Shown: one piece after another, positions 25,843 to 34,155 of the stretch
Numbering within the stretch: the first letter of the stretch is position 1
Layout of the letters: each line of letters begins with the position of its first letter
DNA from: Planctomycetota bacterium
GTDB taxonomy: Bacteria; Planctomycetota; UBA8742; UBA2392
Assembly (NCBI GenBank): GCA_020848275.1
Contig: JADLAK010000001.1
Span: 1-44,931, forward strand
Reading direction: 5' to 3'
DNA length: 44,931 nucleotides
Position numbers and translations under genes: made by a program
The notes under the pieces: model-generated
Database searches by the model: none
The model's input: only the letters and a program-made list of their open reading frames with translations
What the model was told of the DNA's origin: nothing

Positions 25843-27455
25843 GTCTTTTTAGCTACCGGCATGCGGCGGCCGGCGCCGAACGCATGTCCTGACACGCGCA
25901 GCACAATGGGCGCCTGGCGCCGCTTGAACTCGGCGATTTCGACCATGCGCGCCACGCGCGCCGCAAGGTCGGGCTCGATGCCACGTTTGACAATTTCGGC
26001 GATGTCCAGCCGCTCGTCGATGTAAGCCGCCAGCACGCGGTCGAGAACGTCGTAGGGCGGCAGGCTGTCCTGGTCGGTCTGGTTGGGCCGAAGTTCCGCT
26101 GACGGCGCCTTGGTGTGCGTGTCGGGCGGGATTTCCGCAAATCGCCGGGCGAGTTCGTAGACGCGCGTCTTTGGCAGGTCGCCGATGACTTCGAGCGCGC
26201 CGCACATGTCGCCGTAAAGCGTCGAATAACCGACGGCGAGCTCGCTGCGGTTGCCCGTGGCCAGCAGGAGTTCGCCCCGCGCGTTGGCGCGGGTCATCAG
26301 CACGATACCGCGCAGGCGCGCCTGCAGGTTTTCTTCGGCAAGGCCTCCGGGCTTGCCGCAAACGCCGCGCAAGGTTTCGAAGCCCGCGTCGATGTTCACG
26401 ACCTCAAAGCCAATGCCGAGCGCGCCTGCAAGCTTGCGGCTATCCTCGACGCTGCCTTCGCTGGAGTAGCGCGTGGGCATGGTGATGCCGTGGACGTTGG
26501 CGGGCCCCAACGCACGCGCGGCGAGGCATGCGGTCAGCGCGCTGTCGATGCCGCCGGACAGGCCGATCAGGGCCTTCCGGTGGCCAGTCTTGCGGAAGTA
26601 GTCGGCAATACCAAGCGTAAGCGCGTCAATCTGGTCCTGTACGCTGTCGGCAAGCCACGGCAGGACCTTGGACGACACGGCGGTGTCGAAGATATGCATG
26701 TCCTCCTTGAACAGAGGCATGCGCATCACCGTCTTGCCCTTGCCGTCACAGACCACGCTGCCGCCGTCGAAGATTAAATCGTCGTTAGCGCCGACCTGCG
26801 CGACAAGAAGTGTGGTGAGGCCCGTCCGCCTGGCGGTTGCGGCGACGAGTTTTTCGCGCAGCCAATGTTTGTCGACGCCCCACGGTGACGCCGTGAGATT
26901 GACAAGCAACTGCGCGCCCTTGCGTGAGCACTCAACGGCGGGGTCACTGGCGTATTCGACCTCGCCAAGCAGCGACGCGTCGGTCCAGATGTCTTCGCAG
27001 ATCAGCAGGCCGATCTTGACGCCGCGAAATTCGGCGATGCAGGGCGTCGGGTCGGGCTCGAAGTAACGGCGCTCGTCAAAGACGTCATAGGTCGGCAGAA
27101 GCGCCTTGCGCTTGACCGCGACGATCTTGCCGTTGTCGCAAAGCACCGCGGCATTACTGAGCGGCTTGCCGGGTTTAATAGGGCTGCCCAGGACCAAGCC
27201 AAACAACAAGCCTGTCCTAAGTTCGCCCGACAGCTTGACCAGCTTGTCGCGGGCGGCTTCGTTGCGGGCGACGAAGCCGCTAGTGAGCATCATGTCGTGC
27301 GGCGGGTAACCCGAGAGCGCGATTTCCGGCGCGATGCAGAGTTCCGCGCCGGCCTTGGCGGCCTTGCGCGCCGCAGCCGCGATGGCTGCCACGTTGGCGT
27401 CGAAATCGCCGATTGTCGGGTTCAGTTGCAGGAGCGCTATCTTCATGCCCGCCAT
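25839..27455 (-). CDS. nadE: Glutamine-dependent NAD+ synthetase
   Basis: This 538-residue enzyme converts deamido-NAD to NAD, using glutamine as the nitrogen source. The N-terminal nitrilase-type glutaminase domain (about 1-260) has the Glu44, Lys117 and Cys153 catalytic triad (PEIALSGYPP, RKALLPTY, LLICEDIW). The C-terminal synthetase domain (about 270-538) has the ATP pyrophosphate loop GLSGGIDSAL and the downstream ATGNRSELAVGYSTLYGD motif. An alternative ATG at 27446 (MKIALL) is equally plausible; neither has a strong ribosome-binding site. The upstream side is a short-repeat arm. Together with nadA it gives two steps of de novo NAD synthesis in this window. Confidence 0.96.
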   Translation of the reverse strand: MAGMKIALLQLNPTIGDFDANVAAIAAAARKAAKAGAELCIAPEIALSGYPPHDMMLTSGFVARNEAARDKLVKLSGELRTGLLFGLVLGSPIKPGKPLSNAAVLCDNGKIVAVKRKALLPTYDVFDERRYFEPDPTPCIAEFRGVKIGLLICEDIWTDASLLGEVEYASDPAVECSRKGAQLLVNLTASPWGVDKHWLREKLVAATARRTGLTTLLVAQVGANDDLIFDGGSVVCDGKGKTVMRMPLFKEDMHIFDTAVSSKVLPWLADSVQDQIDALTLGIADYFRKTGHRKALIGLSGGIDSALTACLAARALGPANVHGITMPTRYSSEGSVEDSRKLAGALGIGFEVVNIDAGFETLRGVCGKPGGLAEENLQARLRGIVLMTRANARGELLLATGNRSELAVGYSTLYGDMCGALEVIGDLPKTRVYELARRFAEIPPDTHTKAPSAELRPNQTDQDSLPPYDVLDRVLAAYIDERLDIAEIVKRGIEPDLAARVARMVEIAEFKRRQAPIVLRVSGHAFGAGRRMPVAKKT

Positions 27456-27458
27456 TTA

Positions 27459-27492
27459 GCCACAGTTGAACGCAGATAAACACAGATTGGCG
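27459..27492. repeat. Single ATCTGTG-word arm
   Basis: AGCCACAGTTGAACGCAGAT followed by AAACACAGATT is the reverse complement type of the arm at 38491-38525. It consists of about three 10-base words and lies directly before nadE. Confidence 0.6.
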
Positions 27493-27503
27493 CGTTAACC
27501 ATG

Positions 27504-27531
27504 TTCATCTACGCGGGCCCGCGGCTATATT
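27504..27531 (+). promoter_or_regulatory. Candidate promoter for a leaderless gene
   Basis: TATATT at 27526-27531 has a weak -35 candidate, TTCATC (27504-27509), 16 bases upstream. The predicted start of transcription falls on or next to the ATG at 27538, which has no ribosome-binding site. Confidence 0.3.
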
Positions 27532-27537
27532 CCGGCC

Positions 27538-27987
27538 ATGATCGGCTACTATCCCATCAATCCCGCGGGACCTGCGTCAGAGGACGCCTTTGGGCCGCGT
27601 TTCTTCAAGACGCGCTTTTATTCGTGGATCCGCGAGACGTGCACCACCGGCGACAAGACGCCGGTGCTTGAGATCATGCTGACCTCGGGCCAGGTGCTGG
27701 ACATCTCGCACATCGTCGACCTGCGCGACGAGTACATGCTGGTGTCGGTGTTCTCGGACATCCGCGACTGCTCCAAGACCTACCACACCTACGTGCGCTA
27801 CCTGACGATTTATCGCATCAACGTGCTGGCAGAGCCGCAGGAAGACCGCCCTCTGGGTTTTAATGTGAAACACGAACCCCTGGTGATTACCAACGGCAAG
27901 AAATCGCCCGACCTCGACGAGATCCTCGCCAAACGCAAGGCCGCGGAAAAGGCCAAGGCCGAACCGTCGGCCAAGAAGAAAAAGTAG
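27538..27987 (+). CDS. Small protein of unknown function, Lys-rich tail
   Basis: This 149-residue soluble protein shows no signal peptide. The core (about 40-100) is strand-rich (TPVLEIMLTSGQVLDISHIV, DEYMLVSVFSD, YVRYLTIYRINV) and ends in a strand with an Sm/Hfq-like look, a weak and speculative resemblance. The last 30 residues are Lys/Ala-rich (KRKAAEKAKAEPSAKKKK), typical of nucleic-acid-binding or disordered tails. It may be translated from a leaderless mRNA. It is convergent with dtd. Confidence 0.65.
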   Translation: MIGYYPINPAGPASEDAFGPRFFKTRFYSWIRETCTTGDKTPVLEIMLTSGQVLDISHIVDLRDEYMLVSVFSDIRDCSKTYHTYVRYLTIYRINVLAEPQEDRPLGFNVKHEPLVITNGKKSPDLDEILAKRKAAEKAKAEPSAKKKK

Positions 27988-28035
27988 TCGGCTTCCTGAT
28001 TTTGCGCCGGCGAACTCTTCATCACGCCGCGGGAA

Positions 28036-28476
28036 TTATTTCTCCAGCCAGATAGTTACCGGGCCGTCGTTTACCAGTTCAACCTGCATGTCCGCACCAA
28101 ACACGCCCCGCGCCACTGGTTTGCCCAGTTTGGCCTCAAGCTCGGCGCAGAAAACCTCGTAAATCGGCTTGGCAGCTTCGCCCGGCGCCCCGTCGGAAAA
28201 CCCCGGCCGGTTACCGCTGCTCGCGTCGGCATAAAGCGTGAACTGGCTGACGGCGAGCACCTCGCCGCCGATATCGATCACGCTTTTATTCAGCTTGCCG
28301 GCCTCATCGGCGAAGATGCGCAGCGCGGCGACCTTTGCGGCCATCCAGTGTGCCTGCTCGGCGCCGTCGCCCTTGCGCACGCCGAGCAGCACGAGCAACC
28401 CGCGGCCAACGCTGCCGACGATTTTGCCGTCGACGGTGACCGACGCCCTGCTGACTCGCTGGATTAATGCGCGCAT
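28036..28476 (-). CDS. dtd: D-aminoacyl-tRNA deacylase
   Basis: This enzyme removes D-amino acids wrongly attached to tRNA. The 146-residue product has the normal length and both family signatures: SQFTLYAD at residues 77-84 and [10 protein letters not shown] at the C-terminus with the Gly-cisPro motif. The start [15 protein letters not shown] is typical. It faces the unknown gene at 27538 across a 48-base gap, and its 5' side borders a short-repeat dyad. Confidence 0.96.
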   Translation of the reverse strand: MRALIQRVSRASVTVDGKIVGSVGRGLLVLLGVRKGDGAEQAHWMAAKVAALRIFADEAGKLNKSVIDIGGEVLAVSQFTLYADASSGNRPGFSDGAPGEAAKPIYEVFCAELEAKLGKPVARGVFGADMQVELVNDGPVTIWLEK

Positions 28477-28482
28477 AAATAA

Positions 28483-28568
28483 AGTTTACGGTTTACGGTC
28501 GACGGTCGACAGTTTGCTTTGGCGTCGACGTCCGTTTTCCAACTGTTGACTGTCAACTGTCGACGGTT
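28483..28568. repeat. GTCGACAGTT-word dyad
   Basis: The left arm at about 28483-28515 (GTTTACGGTTTACGGTCGAC...) and the right arm at about 28540-28568 (CAACTGTTGACTGTCAACTG...) are inverted relatives sharing GTCGACAGTT. They fill the gap between the DUF6288-like gene and dtd, immediately before the stop at 28568. Confidence 0.7.
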
Positions 28569-30082
28569 CATTTCGGTTTGGCGACCCAGAGGGGAACTGC
28601 GCCATCGTCCAGCCGCAGGATCAGCAGCCAGTGCGCGGTGGTCCAAACGCGCGTGAGGTCGCGGTCGAGGTTGATGTTCAGGCGTTTGGTGTCTTCGGTC
28701 GGGCGATAACTGAAGGCGCCGTCTTCACTGCGCACCATCGTGAACTCGCGGCGCTGGGCCCTCCAGTATTCCTCCCAGGCCTCGGGCCCGGCCCTGTAGC
28801 TCGCGATTGCGACCGACAACTGATGCATCGTCGGCGTGCTGTGGCCGCCAAAGGCGCGCGCGACGTGCTTCTGCACGAACTTCTGCATTCGGTCGTACAG
28901 CGGGTCCGCCGTCAGTCCCAACGCGGCAAAGGCGTTGGCCGCGCCCGCCGTGCGCCCGACTTCCTGCTGCCGGATTTCGCCGGGCCGCGTCGAGTAGCCG
29001 ACACCGCCGGTTTCGCCGGCGCACGCGCGCACGTAAGCCACGGCCTTCTCGAGTTTCTTGTCGTCAACGGAAATCCCCACGGCCTTGATCGCGCCAAGCG
29101 ACGCGAGCACAAAATTCGACATCACTTCAAGTTCGACGTAGCCCAGGGCATTGGGACCGCCGGGCCCCGCTGCGAAGCCGCCGCTGTCTTCCATGTTGGC
29201 AAGGATGCGGTCGCGCACCCACTCAAGTTTGTTCTTGAGCCGTTTGAGCGAGGATTTGCCCAGCCACTTCTTGTCGGCGCGTTCGTAGACCCAGGCCAGG
29301 AACAGCCCGCCGTAGCCGAGGCTCCAGTTGGTCTGGTCGTAGCGTTTGCCGTCGATCATCTTGAACTTCTTCTGCACGCCGACGGTTTCCATCACGAACT
29401 CGGCCGCGCGCAACACGTGCGCGCTGTACTTGCCTTCTTCAGCGGTGTTGCCGGCGGCCATCAGCGCCATGCCGGCGATGCTGGTGAGCACCACCAGCCC
29501 GTTTTCGACGCTGAGCGTGGTGAAAAACGAGCCGTCGGCCTGCTGTTCGCCGGCCAGCCACTTGGCGCCGCGCTCGAGGATGTCCTTTTCCAGCGCCGCG
29601 CCGGGAATGGTTTTGCCCGCGCCTTCGCCAAAAACGCGCATGGCCACGGTGACCTCTAGTGTCCTGGTCGTCGACTTCGTGGTTTTGCCGCTGCCGGTGG
29701 TTTCCGTGCGCTGCACCTTCAGGACGACCTGCGCCTTGGCATCTTCGGTTTGCGATTCGGCGGCCTCGATGGCATCGGCGAGTTCGAGGTAAGCGTTCTT
29801 TTCGAAGACCTTGCCGCCCGCGCCATAGATGACGTCCTCGGCCATCAGCCCGGCCTTTGCGCCGCGCCACTCCGCCACCACGGTCTTGACGTGTAAAGCC
29901 CGCTTGGCGTTTTCGGGCAGCGCGTCGCCGCAGTAATCCTCGGCCTTGCCGCCTATCACAGAAAGGTTGTAGCGGTCGGGCACGCCCATAGGCGGGCTCT
30001 TCACCTCGGCTTGCACGTGGGGCCACGACACCGCCCAAAGCAGCATCACTGCGGTGGCGGGTATCAGGCGGAGCGTTCGCAC
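28568..30082 (-). CDS. Secreted PDZ/alpha-toroid protein (DUF6288-like)
   Basis: This 504-residue protein starts with a signal peptide (LIPATAVMLLWAVSWPHVQA). A PDZ-like domain follows at about 40-135 (RALHVKTVVAEWRGAKAGL, EDVIYGAGGKVF, VVLKVQRTE). Residues of about 150-495 form an alpha-toroid of squalene/prenyltransferase type (LAGEQQADGSFF, LGYGGLFLAWVYE, SGGFAAGPGGPNALGY, DGAFSYRPTED). PDZ plus such a toroid matches the family I know as DUF6288. Function is unknown; binding of a C-terminal peptide is plausible. It starts with GTG at 30082, 18 bases after the TPR gene, so the two form an operon. Confidence 0.8.
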   Translation of the reverse strand: MRTLRLIPATAVMLLWAVSWPHVQAEVKSPPMGVPDRYNLSVIGGKAEDYCGDALPENAKRALHVKTVVAEWRGAKAGLMAEDVIYGAGGKVFEKNAYLELADAIEAAESQTEDAKAQVVLKVQRTETTGSGKTTKSTTRTLEVTVAMRVFGEGAGKTIPGAALEKDILERGAKWLAGEQQADGSFFTTLSVENGLVVLTSIAGMALMAAGNTAEEGKYSAHVLRAAEFVMETVGVQKKFKMIDGKRYDQTNWSLGYGGLFLAWVYERADKKWLGKSSLKRLKNKLEWVRDRILANMEDSGGFAAGPGGPNALGYVELEVMSNFVLASLGAIKAVGISVDDKKLEKAVAYVRACAGETGGVGYSTRPGEIRQQEVGRTAGAANAFAALGLTADPLYDRMQKFVQKHVARAFGGHSTPTMHQLSVAIASYRAGPEAWEEYWRAQRREFTMVRSEDGAFSYRPTEDTKRLNINLDRDLTRVWTTAHWLLILRLDDGAVPLWVAKPK

Positions 30083-30100
30083 GGCGAGCCTAGCGGGGAG

Positions 30101-31228
30101 TTACCGGGGCCTGGTGCGCGGGCGCGTGGGGTCGACGTTGGCCGCCGTCCACATGTCCACGACGATTTCTTCCTTGCGGCCGTCCCAGGTGCCGCGTGCA
30201 AGCTCGGTCACCACGGGTTGGCCGCGTTTATCCTTCTCGGTTTTCTGCACGGTGATGCGCGGCACGGCGTTGGGGTAACGCGCGCGCAACTGGTAAAACC
30301 AGCCGTAGATCTGCTGGCGCTTCTGGTGGTCGTACAGCTTGGTCCACGCCGCCTCAGTCACCTGCACCACGACGCTGACGTTCTCAACGAACTTCTGGTA
30401 CTCGGCGCTTTCGACGCCACGCGCGAAGTTGCCCTCGGCGCGGTCGGCGGCTTCAAGCGTGATCACGGTCGATTCGACGACCTGCGCGCCGGCGCCGTTG
30501 GTCCACTCCGCCAGCGCTTTGCCCGCTTGACTGGCGTCGAGGTTGGTGCCCGTGGCGCGGTCGAACGCTGCACGTTCCTTGACCCGCTTCTCGACCTCGG
30601 CCTTGAGGGCCGCTGCTTTCTGGTCGGCGATGTCGGCGCCGTCGCGCACGCGCTCGATGCGCTTCATCTGCGCGTCGACTTGCTCCTTGAGCTTGGCGTT
30701 GCCGGGGTCCTGGGCGCCGGCTTCTTTGGTCCATTTGCGGGCGTCGCGGTGGTCGCCGCGCTGCAGCAGCAACTCGGCGTAATAAAGGAGCGCCCGGGGG
30801 TCGCGTTTGTCGGTCGTCAGCGCGACATAGTGCTCCATGGTCTTGAAGGCCTCGGTTTCGCGGCCAAGGTTGACCAGGCTTTTGGCAAGGCCGATGCGCG
30901 CGCCGCCGTGGCGCGGGTTTTCGCGCACAAGTTCGCGAAAACGCGGCTCGGCGTCGGGGCCATCGTCGTCATCCAGCACGCCCTGCGCGACCTTGAGGCG
31001 CTCGTCGAACGTGCCCACCTTCTCGACGCGGTCAATTTTCTCGCGCGCGATCGTCAATATCGCCGTGTTGCCGTTGTCCGAGGTGACCGCAACCTTGACG
31101 CCCTCGGCCTTGTCCTCAACCACCATGCCCGACAGGCGCGAGCCGCTGCGCAGGTAAATAGTCTCAGCGCCGGCAAAACCGGGCGCGAGCATGGCGACAG
31201 CCGCAAGTGCAATGACGAGCTTCTTCAT
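30101..31228 (-). CDS. Secreted Sm-like/TPR protein
   Basis: This 375-residue protein has a signal peptide (MKKLVIALAAVAMLAPGFAGA). A short beta domain follows at about 22-75 (ETIYLRSGSRLSGMVVEDKA, ILTIAREKIDRVEKV), like the Sm-type fold often found at the start of exported proteins in this group. TPR-like helical repeats lie at about 80-185 (FRELVRENPRHGGARIGLAK, YYAELLLQRGDHRDARKW). A longer helical and strand-rich C-terminal domain has no recognisable family. The ATG at 31228 is chosen because it begins the signal peptide. It is in an operon with the PDZ/toroid gene; both products should be periplasmic and may form a complex. Confidence 0.75.
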   Translation of the reverse strand: MKKLVIALAAVAMLAPGFAGAETIYLRSGSRLSGMVVEDKAEGVKVAVTSDNGNTAILTIAREKIDRVEKVGTFDERLKVAQGVLDDDDGPDAEPRFRELVRENPRHGGARIGLAKSLVNLGRETEAFKTMEHYVALTTDKRDPRALLYYAELLLQRGDHRDARKWTKEAGAQDPGNAKLKEQVDAQMKRIERVRDGADIADQKAAALKAEVEKRVKERAAFDRATGTNLDASQAGKALAEWTNGAGAQVVESTVITLEAADRAEGNFARGVESAEYQKFVENVSVVVQVTEAAWTKLYDHQKRQQIYGWFYQLRARYPNAVPRITVQKTEKDKRGQPVVTELARGTWDGRKEEIVVDMWTAANVDPTRPRTRPR

Positions 31229-31301
31229 GGCCGAATCAGGCGAGGGACGCCCAGGGGCACGACCGCCAGAGAGTTTAGCAGGAGAGCGGCGCGGATGGCA
31301 G

Positions 31302-32408
31302 TTATTTGCCCGGCTCATAGGCCTGGTCGTCGCTGTGCATCGACCGGCAGACCTCCCGGACTTCATCGAGCGCGGCGAAAAACGCCGAGGTGACCTTGGG
31401 GTCGAAGTGGCTGCCGTCGCCTTCGTGAATGATCTCGAGGCTGCGGTCGACCGGGAAGGCGGGCTTGTAGCAGCGCTGCGTGGTCAGGGCGTCGAACACG
31501 TCGGCCAGCGCCACGATGCGTCCCTCGATGGGGATCTGGCTTTCCTTCAGGCCCCGCGGGTAGCCGCTGCCGTTCCATTTTTCGTGGTGGCTCAGCGCAA
31601 TCAGCTCAGCGACCTTCAGCACCGGCGAGTGCGAATTGCCCAGGATGCGCCCGCCGATGCCCGGGTGTCTCTGCATGATCCTGAATTCGTCAGCGGTGAG
31701 TTTGCCGGGTTTGAGCAGGATGTTGTCGGGCACGCCGATCTTGCCGACGTCGTGCATCGGCGCAGCTGTCGTGATCATCTCGACCTGCGCCGGAGTCATG
31801 CCCATTCCCCGGGCTATGATGGCGCTGTAGGCGGCCATGCGCGACAGATGCTGGGCGGTGTCGTCGTCGCGGTACTCACAGGCGACGGAAAGTTTCATGA
31901 TCGTCTCGGTGCGCGCCTCGGAAAGGTCGGTGAGCGCGCGCGTAAGTTCGCGCGTGCGCTGCTCGACGCTTTGCTCCAGCACCTCGGCGTAAGTGCGCAT
32001 CAGGCCGCGCGCGGCGCTGACGTTGGCGAGGTTGCGCACCCGCAGCTTCACCTCGTCGAGGTCCGCGGGTTTGCACACGTAGTCGTCGATGCCGAGTTCG
32101 AGGGCGCGCAGCTTGAAGTCGCGGTCGGCGTTGCCGGTCAACAGCATGATCGGTGTTTCGCGCAGCCGAGGGTCGATGCGCACGCGCTGGGACATCTCCA
32201 GCCCGTCCATGCGCGGCATGTTGACGTCGGACACGATCACCAGCGGCGTCTGGGGCGCACGCGCCAGCAGGTCCAGGCCCTCGCGCCCGTCTTGGGCGGT
32301 AATGGCCTTGAATTCGGGAAGCAGCGCCTCGGCAATCAGCGCGCGGTTGTCCGCGTCATCGTCGACCACCAGCACGGTGTTGTTTGCGGAATCCTGGAGC
32401 CCCGGCAT
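31302..32408 (-). CDS. HD-GYP response regulator 2
   Basis: This 368-residue two-component regulator has an N-terminal receiver (about 10-130; VLVVDDDADN, phosphoacceptor in VSDVNMPRMDG, LTGNAD, VCKPADL). A short coiled-coil linker (VLEQSVEQRTRELTRALTDL) leads to an HD-GYP domain (about 175-350). The metal site MHDVGKIG, the loop DNILLKPGKL and the GYP signature SHHEKWNGSGYPRGL are intact, so it probably breaks down c-di-GMP when phosphorylated. It follows HD-GYP regulator 1 after 14 bases and has AGGGA before the ATG. No histidine kinase is adjacent. Confidence 0.95.
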   Translation of the reverse strand: MPGLQDSANNTVLVVDDDADNRALIAEALLPEFKAITAQDGREGLDLLARAPQTPLVIVSDVNMPRMDGLEMSQRVRIDPRLRETPIMLLTGNADRDFKLRALELGIDDYVCKPADLDEVKLRVRNLANVSAARGLMRTYAEVLEQSVEQRTRELTRALTDLSEARTETIMKLSVACEYRDDDTAQHLSRMAAYSAIIARGMGMTPAQVEMITTAAPMHDVGKIGVPDNILLKPGKLTADEFRIMQRHPGIGGRILGNSHSPVLKVAELIALSHHEKWNGSGYPRGLKESQIPIEGRIVALADVFDALTTQRCYKPAFPVDRSLEIIHEGDGSHFDPKVTSAFFAALDEVREVCRSMHSDDQAYEPGK

Positions 32409-32422
32409 GCGCTTTCCCTTTG

Positions 32423-33568
32423 CTACTTCAAGGCTCCGCCAAGGAACATCTTGTCGTCGGTATGCATCGAGTTGCAGACGTCTTTCACGGCGCTGATGGC
32501 GCCAAAAAACGCGCTGGTAACCTTCGGGTCGAAGTGGCTGCCGTCGCCCTCACGGATGATCTCGAGGCTGCGCTCGATGGGGAACGCCGGCTTGTAGACT
32601 CGCTGGGTCGTCAACGCGTCGAACACGTCGGCAAGCGCCACGATGCGGCCCTCGATGGGGATGTCCTCGCCCTTGAGGCCGCGCGGATAACCCTTGCCGT
32701 CGAAACGTTCGTGGTGCGTCAGCGCAATCGCCTCGGCCGTTTTCATCAGCGGCGAATTGCTGCCCGCCAGGATGCGCGCGCCCATGCCCGGGTGTTTCTG
32801 CATCACCTTGAATTCCTCGGACGTCAGCTTGCCCGGCTTGAGCAGGATGTTGTCCGGCACACCGATCTTGCCCACGTCGTGCATCGGCGCGGCGACCGTG
32901 ATCATCTCCACCTGCACGCGCGAAAGGCCCAGGTTCCTGGCGATGATCTGGCTGTACGTGGCCATGCGCTTGAGGTGCTGCGCCGTGTCGTCATCGCGGT
33001 ATTCGCAGGCGACGGACAGGCGAAGGATCGTCTCCCAGCGCGCCTCTCGAAGTTCCGTGTCGATGGCCGACAACTCGGACATGGTGCGGGTAAGTTCGCG
33101 CGTGCGTTCCTCGACGCGGCGTTCGAGTTCGTCGGCGTAGGTCTCGACCAGGTGGCGCGCGATGCTGACATTAGCCAGGTTTCGCACGCGCAGCTTTACC
33201 TCCGCGAGGTCAAAGGGCTTGAGCACGTAGTCGTCCACGCCCAGCTCAAGGGCCTGTAGTTTGAATTCGCGGTCGGCGTTGGCCGTGACCATGATGATCG
33301 GTATTTCGCGCAGGCGTTGGTCGGCACGCGCGCGCTTGGCAAGTTCGAGGCCGTCCATGCGCGGCATCGAGACGTCGGTCAGGATCACAACGGGCAACAC
33401 TTCCATCTTGGCGAGAATCTCGAGTGCGTCCTGGCCGTCCATCGCCGGCACAGGTTCAAACTCCGGCGACAGGCTCATTGCGATCAGGGAGCGGATGGAC
33501 TTGTCGTCCTCCACGACCATCACGCGACGCGTTGCGGGGCGGCGCCTGGGTTCGAGTTTGGTTGTCAT
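32423..33568 (-). CDS. HD-GYP response regulator 1
   Basis: This 381-residue paralogue of the next gene has the same layout: receiver (about 15-135; VMVVEDDKSI, LTDVSMPRMDG, VTANAD, VLKPFDL), coiled-coil linker (ELERRVEERTRELTRTMSEL) and HD-GYP domain (about 185-365) with MHDVGKIG and THHERFDGKGYPRGLKG. The two proteins are alike throughout, which points to a tandem duplication. It begins the operon; its ATG at 33568 has GAGG six bases upstream. It is divergent from a single-receiver gene across a short AT-rich promoter region. Confidence 0.95.
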   Translation of the reverse strand: MTTKLEPRRRPATRRVMVVEDDKSIRSLIAMSLSPEFEPVPAMDGQDALEILAKMEVLPVVILTDVSMPRMDGLELAKRARADQRLREIPIIMVTANADREFKLQALELGVDDYVLKPFDLAEVKLRVRNLANVSIARHLVETYADELERRVEERTRELTRTMSELSAIDTELREARWETILRLSVACEYRDDDTAQHLKRMATYSQIIARNLGLSRVQVEMITVAAPMHDVGKIGVPDNILLKPGKLTSEEFKVMQKHPGMGARILAGSNSPLMKTAEAIALTHHERFDGKGYPRGLKGEDIPIEGRIVALADVFDALTTQRVYKPAFPIERSLEIIREGDGSHFDPKVTSAFFGAISAVKDVCNSMHTDDKMFLGGALK

Positions 33569-33599
33569 TGCAGCCTCAGCTCTCTCACTCGCATTGCCC

Positions 33600-33640
33600 G
33601 ATCTTTGAGTATTTATATACTTTTGATATTATATGGGAAG
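33600..33640. promoter_or_regulatory. AT-rich divergent promoter region
   Basis: This is a striking AT island in GC-rich DNA. On the plus strand TTGAGT (33605-33610), a 16-base spacer and TATTAT (33627-33632) fit a sigma-70 promoter for the receiver gene. On the minus strand a consensus TATAAT (33628-33633) could serve the HD-GYP operon, though its -35 is poor. The -10 elements overlap, so the two directions may compete. Confidence 0.55.
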
Positions 33641-33665
33641 TATCCGTATCGCCCGGACCACAATT

Positions 33666-34067
33666 ATGAATTCTACACCCGCCGATGCTCAAAAGGCACC
33701 CAAGGAATCGGGTTCGCGAATTCTTGTTATCGAAGACGATCCCGGCGTCCTCGATGTTATCGATTACCTCTTCTCCGAGCTTGGGCTCGTCGGCGAGATA
33801 TTCGACGACACTGCCGAGGCGCTCGAACACGCCGACGCCGCACCGGGCTTTGCGGCGGTGCTCTTCGACCTCGACGTCTGCCGCACGGGCCACTCCGAAT
33901 TCGTGCGCAAGCTCGCCAGACACGGCCCCGTGGTCGCGCTGGCTGGCGCGGGGCCGGGCGCCAACGTTTCGCTGGGCGCGCTTGCGGTCGTGGTTAAACC
34001 TTTTGGCATCAAGGCGCTGTCGCTCGCCATCGAGAAGGCCCTGGGCTGGGCCGGCACGCGCCGTTGA
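33666..34067 (+). CDS. Stand-alone, partly degenerate receiver domain
   Basis: This 133-residue single response-regulator receiver has an acidic pair in RILVIEDDPG and a likely phosphoacceptor Asp in VLFDLDVC. The conserved Lys is in VVVKPFG. The Thr/Ser that normally ends the fourth strand is missing: the segment reads VVALAGAGPG. Signalling may therefore be altered or lost. It lacks an output domain. I chose the ATG at 33666; an upstream ATG at 33633 lies within the predicted promoter. It is divergent from the two HD-GYP regulators and could act with them. Confidence 0.8.
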   Translation: MNSTPADAQKAPKESGSRILVIEDDPGVLDVIDYLFSELGLVGEIFDDTAEALEHADAAPGFAAVLFDLDVCRTGHSEFVRKLARHGPVVALAGAGPGANVSLGALAVVVKPFGIKALSLAIEKALGWAGTRR

Positions 34068-34155
34068 CCCGTAGAGAGGGCTTACAGCCTGCCTGTCGTC
34101 GCCTTTTGAAATCACGCCAATTGACCCACGTGTGTTTGGCGCGCACACTGACGCA

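Noticed and set aside
23004..25892. 962-codon plus-strand frame opposite the SurA-like gene
   Set aside because: Composition is that of an antisense GC-rich frame. The minus strand has a membrane anchor, a ribosome-binding site and chaperone-like features.
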